Position numbers and translations under genes: made by a program | The notes under the pieces: model-generated | Told to the model about the DNA's origin: nothing | The model's database searches: none | Seen by the model: only the letters and a program-made list of their open reading frames with translations | From: Nicotiana tabacum | Lineage: Eukaryota; Streptophyta; Magnoliopsida; Solanales; Solanaceae | Length of the DNA: 64,000 nucleotides | Direction: 5' to 3' | Assembly (NCBI RefSeq): GCF_000715075.1 | Contig: NC_134089.1 | Span: 111,421,157 to 111,485,156, forward strand | Shown: piece by piece, positions 58,269-64,000 of the stretch | How positions within the stretch are numbered: position 1 is the stretch's first letter | Layout of the letters: every line of letters begins with the position of its first letter

Positions 58269-59130
58269 CAGCAACTTCAGTTCTTCTTCAAACTCCAAAT
58301 TCGATCCGTTCACCATCCGGAATCCACCCGGGGCCCCGGGACCCCAACTATACCAACCAGTCTCGAAACACATTACGGACTTGCTCGAGGCCTCAAATCA
58401 TATCAAACAACGCTAAAACCACGAATCGACCTCCAATCCAAGCTTTATGAACTTTAAAACTTCAAGCTTCTACTCTCGATGTTTAAGCCTACCAAATCAC
58501 GTCCGATTGACTTCAAATTTTGCACACAAGTCATATTTGACATTACGGACCTACTCCAACTTCTGGAATTGGATTCCGACCCCGATATCAAAAAGTCCAC
58601 TTCCGGTCACACTTCTCAAAAATCTTCAAATTTCTATATTTAGCCAAATGACTACAAAATGACCTACGGACCTCCGAATTCACTTCCGATCGCGCTCCCA
58701 ACTCCAGAATCACCATACGGAGCTATTCCTAGACTCGGAATCCCAAACGGACATCGATAACACTGAAATGCACTTCAAGCCAAACTTATGAAATTTCTTC
58801 CAAAATGCTAACTTCCACAATAGGCACCAAAACGCTCCCTGGTCATCCAAAACCCGATCTGGGCATACGCCCAAGTCCAAAATCATCATACGAACCTGCT
58901 GGAACCTTCAGATCTTGATTCCGAGGTTGTTTATTCTGAAATCCAATCTTAGTTAATTCTTCCAACTTAAAGCTTCCGAAATGAGAATTCTTTTTCCAAA
59001 TCAACTCCGGACTTCCCAAAATTCAATTTTGACCACGTATACAAGTCATAATACCTGAAGTGATGCTGCTCATGGCCTCAAACTGCTGAACGGCGCGCTA
59101 GAACTCAAAACGACCGGCCGGATCGTTACA

Positions 59131-59145
59131 TTCTCTCCCACTTAA
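59131..59145 (-). other. Polypurine tract of Tekay-2
   Basis: Minus strand TAAGTGGGAGAGAA directly before the LTR start TGTAACGATCC. Confidence 0.85.
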
Positions 59146-62100
59146 ACATACATTCATCCTCGAGCGTGCTGAGAACTACACTGAAGTAGTCTGAAATCAT
59201 TGTTTAACACCTCATGCACCTTCCCGTGCTACCACAACTCAGTTGGGCACATTAGCTCAATCAATTCTGAAGATTTTCCCTTTTATTCAAGCAAATAAGC
59301 CTTAGAGCCCAATTCCAACATCCGAAATTCTGTGCCAGACCTGTTCCAACATACGCTCACCGAATCGATAACCACACGCAGCACCAAGACATGGCTACAT
59401 ACCTTAGCTGAATTCACACCTTGCACCATTTTACTCATAGGACCACAATAACATCTACTGATCAATTTACTCGAAATTCCATGACTCTGATGCTCCCATT
59501 GTACCTCATGACATACATAGGTCTTGCTCTAACTCTTACAATACCGACACGACGGAGGAGATGTGAAGAAATTCATAACCACTGCCGAAACAATAATTAT
59601 TGTCCTATACTCCTAGCAAGAACTATCACCTCATTCTGAACCAAATAATGGATTCAACTCCTTAATATACTTTATATAATCAGATTGCACTGATCCCGAA
59701 TTCAATGATCTGTCTCACCTAGTGCGAACTGCTCAGGCAATAAGCCACCCCGACATGACCAAAAGTCTCATATTATGCTACAATGTGCCAATAGACTACC
59801 ATTATGAACGCGATACAAAGGAAGCAAACTTTGAAAAGGAAATTCAATTACCCCGCTCGTGAATCATACATGCGACACGGTCAACATAATTAAACAAACA
59901 GTCCGATCGTGAATCATACATGCGAAGCGGGCACACAACTAATATGAGTTTTTCTCAGAAAGATAGGAAATAGAACACATAAAAACAGATATAGGAACCT
60001 GTACTCAATATCACACTATTGCGGTGCACAACCCGATCCAAACCACATACCCATGGCAGCGTGCCACCCGATCCACACACAAAATTCACAAGGGAGTGAC
60101 ACACCGAGCCAGATTGCTCATTACAACAAAATACTGAATATCGGTCACAAGCACACTAGGTGCATAATACCATTTCCCTGGGGAGACATATAGCGCTATA
60201 AGCTACAAACTCAAGCACAACTGAGGTGCGATATACGATCTGAATCTCAAGAGCCATCCTGCTCATTTAACCTCACCTCTACGCGGAACCTCAACACATA
60301 AGAAGTTCACCAAGCCGTCTCACAACTTATACGGCGCAAAATATCATTATATGAAATAGCTGACGATGAAATAGCACCCCGACTACTCCTCCATAAGGAG
60401 CACATTGCTGAAATGAACACATCTGGCCAGATATAGAGCCTATATTCACATTTAAATCCGTCCACCGACCTCAAGTCGATCCTGATCGTACCAAACTAGG
60501 CCAATAACCTTTCAAAGGTCCATACTAACTTCCCTTTTCTCGTAACACACAAAAATAACCATCACAATCGGGGTTATCCTCCACATCAACAACACAATAA
60601 ACTGAGTGCCTTCCAGACATCAAATTCTCAATTTAATGACATTACTGCAATCTTCATACTCGGTTTAACTTCTTCAATCAATCAAGTGACCACATGCCAC
60701 ACTTACACAACCTTTCCATAGGACACGCTCCCACAGCCTTCCACATCAGATAATAGGTCTGCACATCCAAACCACTGGTCTTAATAATGCTGAAAAGCGT
60801 TCAAGAATCCTGAACCAGGATGCAAAGCCCTTTTCACAAAACATCGATCTCAGGTGACGCTGAAGACAATACCAACTCACCTTAAGCATCGAACCCCTTT
60901 CTCCTACTCATCCGAGCTCGTGACATCCTTGTCAGCACCAAACTTACTGTAATCTTCATACTCGGTTTAACTTCTTCAATCAATCAAGTGACCACATGCC
61001 ACACTTACACAACCTTCCCATAGGACACGCTCCCACAGCCTTCCACATCAGATAATAGGTCTGCACATCCAAACCACCAGTCTCACTAACGCTGAAACGC
61101 GATCAAGAATCCTGAACCAGGATGCAAAGCCCTTTTCACAAAACACCGATCTTAGGTGACGCTGAAGACAATACCAACTCACCTTAAGAATCGAACCCCT
61201 TTCTCCTTCTCATCCGAGCTCGTGACATCCTTGTCAGCACCAAACTGCAACCTTGATCTTCGCTTCAAATTCCATACTACTCACTGCACCCAACATGCCA
61301 ATATACGATAGAATACGTTTTTCATCATAACTCCGGGACCACTAATAGATTAACACTTCGTCATATAAAAACTTTTCAATCAACTCACTTCCGGAGAACT
61401 ATCAACACACCAGTGTATTCTCATAACCGTAGAATATGCAAATCTCTAAGTAATGGTCTAAGCCACCATAGCCCTTTCGGAATCCGCCTTCATATAACAA
61501 GCCATAACAGTAGAATGCCTCTGAATAACATCAATTACGGCGACTGACAAGCCTCATACGTATCGCCACAAATCACTTGCATAACTTGATCACACTGAAG
61601 GAACTGATCACTATCAGCAATAGGCCAATTCAACTATGGCTAACCAATATATCCTCTTTCAATTTACCCTGATTGCCTTAGAAATGATAGTAACACCATT
61701 CAACACATAATACACTTCATCTGCACTCATCCCGAGTGACCCTGAATCACGAGACCATGTTGTCTCAAATTCCACGAACCGCTTTATATTTCCCAAAAGC
61801 TGCACATTTGCATCCTCAACTGGTATGCCTATTCTGATAATCTCACTATGAATCTGAAGTCTTTTCTCATTTTCCTCCCAAATGCTGCACTACAAGTCAA
61901 AACGTCATAGAACATGTTGGGCCTCTTTTCATAATCTGCTACAAAGCTTGAATCTTAACCGTACCTATAGGCTCGAAATCATTAGGCTCCACACTTTGCC
62001 CTTTTAAATCCACTAGGACCATTGCTGAGAGCCACCCGCTCTGACTTGGCCCTGAATATAATCAACTACATGAATTTTCTAGCACATGAACACCCTCTCG

Positions 62101-63912
62101 ACGAAACACCTGGCAGAATCACTTCCCTTAGAACCCGCATCTATACAAAGCACAAATCCTGAATCCTTCCCCTAGGTCTGAACATGAGCCAACAAGGCCA
62201 ACCATAGCACACCTTTAACAATTTCCTGCTCAAATTACCACTTATGGTCTTTTCCTGTAGCTGAAATAACCCATCAACATGCTAATAACCGGGAACCTCG
62301 CAAGTAGTTAACCATGCAACCTAATCATAGGTGGTGGGACTCTCCCACTTAGCTCGAAGCCACTATTACACAACTCTGGAATTCACCAAGATTCTTTATC
62401 TCTTATTGGCATAGCCTTGCGTAATCAACCACCGGAATTTTCCTGTAAAACCCCTTTTTATACTCTGAATCACCAACCACATTCGCACGACCGATCTCTT
62501 TGATGTACAACCAATAGGGCTCTTCATAGAAGCGTCGCCAACCACGCGACCGCTCACCTGCTCACAGGGAACAACCCACTTGTGGAAATCACTTCCCAAT
62601 ATCTTCTAACACTGCTGCACGGGGTACAATCACTACGTCATTAATAACTCATCCTGAGTCCAAGCCCACTCTCTAGCTACACAAGTTCATCCACCCCTCG
62701 TGGACATCAATTAAATGTGTGGCAACATTCTTCCAATTCAAAGTTATGCTATATCCTTCTTTATTTCATGCAGCTCCGTCCTGCTATATCAAATCTCCTG
62801 CCGCATAATGGCCCATACCTCAAATTAAATTCGTAGACCCCATTCACCAATGACTAAAATTCCCAAGTCATCCCAAGCTCTCCATAAGGTGCATAGTCAT
62901 CCTACCGCAATGCCCATATGCAACTCCGCCACTCTCCCACTTTGGCGGAACTCATCCCTTTAATCAACTACTCGACCCTTGCTTCTCATAATTGGCCTCC
63001 TAGAAATTTTAGCCACCGCCTGACACCTCCCACATGTCCTTCCTCATCCTTTGCTGCTCAATTGTTGCCTTAAATAAATCCATCTTTGTAGCACTTGAAC
63101 CCATGAATCGCTACTAACCTTAAACCTTTCTGAAGATCAACTTTCTCGAGCCGTCAACATTAGGAATACCAATTCAATCCTGCATCATCGCACCCCGCGA
63201 TATCTAACAGTCGTTTCTTCAATATTGACCCGCAATATCCTGCTCCAGAAGCGAATTGTAGAAGATCATAACACCGGCGAACTTAGTATATTCAATAAGG
63301 ACAACGACACCTCATCATAGAAGAAAACTCCACCACGCCCGCAATTACCAAGTCTTGTTACCCCATCAACCCAAACCTAAACATTCTCAGCCTGATTGTT
63401 TTTCCCCTGCCGGGAATAAAATACTGAATCTCTAGAGCATGCACTGAGTAAACCTCCCTTCAAGTCATTCACTGCCTCGACACGTAGGCAAACATCCTAC
63501 CATCATATCAATACCGCGGAATTATCGTTCATAAGCATCATGGAAACCTGTGCCTAGCCTCAAAGCTCTCAAAAGTACTGCTACTGAGCTGAAACGATAG
63601 AATATCCTTCCACAAGGCAACGATAATAGCTCAAACAACCCCGCAGGGAGAAACACCCCGCACCGCATTCATAGTACCATTACATTCCTTAAATTCTAGA
63701 TTTATAACCAGCGGTTCGCGTCGCGTAAGATCGAATAGGAAGGAAATAAAGGCATAAGCCTCAAAGGAATCAAATCGCACGGTGAGGAATCAAGAAGGGA
63801 AGCACTCCTAACAGCCCTGTAGCTTCTCAAAAATAAGTACAGACGTCTCCGTATCGATCTGTGAGACTCTACTAGACTTGCTCATGACTCATGAGACCTA
63901 AGGGAACCTAGT
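59146..63912 (-). other. Internal region of Tekay-2, no recognisable gene
   Basis: About 4.8 kb dense in stops on both strands. One short part (about 63480-63530) weakly resembles the RNase H area of Tekay-1 (GTAGGCAAACATCCTACCAT against GTAGACAATCACCCTACCAT). At 59850-59940 two CGTGAATCATACATGCGA units resemble a stretch of the element's own LTR (about 52560-52640). A 302-bp tandem duplication lies at 60642-61245. Nothing else recognised. Confidence 0.6.
60642..61245. repeat. 302-bp tandem duplication inside Tekay-2
   Basis: TTACTGCAATCTTCATACTC at 60642 and TTACTGTAATCTTCATACTC at 60944 start two copies that agree with only a few mismatches through GTCAGCACCAAACT. A recent local duplication. 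Confidence 0.93.
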
Positions 63913-63924
63913 GCTCTGATACCA
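63913..63924 (-). other. Primer binding site of Tekay-2
   Basis: Minus strand TGGTATCAGAGC, the standard site for the 3' end of initiator tRNA-Met, three bases from the LTR. Confidence 0.92.
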
Positions 63925-63927
63925 TGT

Positions 63928-64000
63928 TGTCACGACCCAAAATCCACTAAGGGTCGTGATGGCGCCGGACACTGCTATCACACAAGCCAACCAAATTACT
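63928..64000 (-). repeat. 5' LTR of Tekay-2, 3' end only
   Basis: TGTCACGACCCAAAATCC matches 51735 onward; continues past the window. Confidence 0.9.

Larger units (their letters stand above)
51735..59130 (-). repeat. 3' LTR of Tekay-2 (about 2884 bp plus an inserted solo LTR)
   Basis: On the + strand it begins TGTCATGACCCAAAATCC and ends GGCCGGATCGTTACA. The first 73 bases match the partial LTR at 63928 with about four differences. Removing the 4507-bp solo LTR and one 5-bp target copy leaves 2884 bp, close to the other Tekay LTRs (2702 and 2799). Confidence 0.88.
51735..64000 (-). mobile_element. Tekay-2: non-coding (LARD-like) Tekay-family retrotransposon, antisense, runs past the window
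   Basis: Two LTRs in the same orientation (51735-59130 with an insertion, and from 63928 on) flank a ~4.8-kb internal region. A clean polypurine tract and PBS are present at the inner LTR borders, but I found no intact gene. Only the first ~190 bases after the PBS resemble the Tekay-1 leader. A large internal region without coding genes between long LTRs fits a LARD-type non-autonomous element. Confidence 0.82.

Noticed and set aside
63911..63926. tRNA gene
   Set aside because: Only the 12-base primer site pairing with initiator tRNA-Met is present, not a tRNA.
1..64000. Integrated pararetrovirus or other virus genes
   Set aside because: All RT, RNase H and integrase pieces belong to LTR retrotransposons with LTR, PBS and PPT; no movement or coat protein motifs seen.

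Overview
This window is a block of nested transposable elements from a large plant nuclear genome. The retrotransposon families (Ogre/Tat, Tekay/Del and Athila lineages of Ty3/Gypsy, plus a CACTA transposon) show that it is a eudicot. The style of the LTRs suggests Solanaceae, perhaps Nicotiana, but that is inference. I found no intact host gene, no tRNA or rRNA gene, and no bacterial-type feature. Every coding stretch is a decayed retrotransposon gene. 'Tekay' and 'Athila' are my lineage calls from protein motifs; 'LTR-B' is my label for one recurring Tat-like LTR family.

Left part (1-29049). Positions 1-19637 are an almost complete Ogre-type element on the + strand (Ogre-1). It has a partial 5' LTR, a primer binding site, an extra ORF1, gag, protease with a G-patch-like motif, a probable 178-bp intron, RT-RNase H, a second RNase H, integrase, a 3.1-kb 3' UTR with 50-bp tandem repeats, a polypurine tract and a 4.56-kb 3' LTR. 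It carries many stops, two frameshifts and a deletion of the RT YxDD box. Ogre-1 sits inside an antisense LTR-B copy (19638-22838). That copy is joined to an antisense Tekay element (22839-29049) that keeps gag, PR, RT and RNase H and one LTR.

Middle (29050-42785). A second Ogre (Ogre-2, minus strand) keeps an LTR, polypurine tract, 3' UTR with a different tandem repeat, integrase C-terminus, RT N-terminus, the same intron, and a gag zinc-finger piece. Most of pol is deleted. A sense Tekay solo LTR (29761-32559) interrupts its LTR. An antisense Athila-like element (37875-42785) interrupts its gag.

Right part (42786-64000). An antisense LTR-B (42786-47114) interrupts the Athila RNase H. A Tekay LTR (47115-51734) interrupts that LTR-B and itself carries a 3.8-kb CACTA element with a perfect 3-bp target duplication. 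A non-coding Tekay-like element (51735 to beyond the window end) follows, with intact PBS and PPT. Its 3' LTR is split by a 4.5-kb solo LTR-B with a perfect 5-bp target duplication. The insertions reach about six levels deep.

The least explained structure is a module of about 60 nt with the core GGGATACGTAGGCAACC. It occurs four times in Ogre-1 and twice in Ogre-2, always in non-coding gaps between coding blocks. Its positions relative to the pol stop and to the LTR are kept between the two elements. Coordinates of ends were read by eye, so unmarked junctions may be off by several bases.
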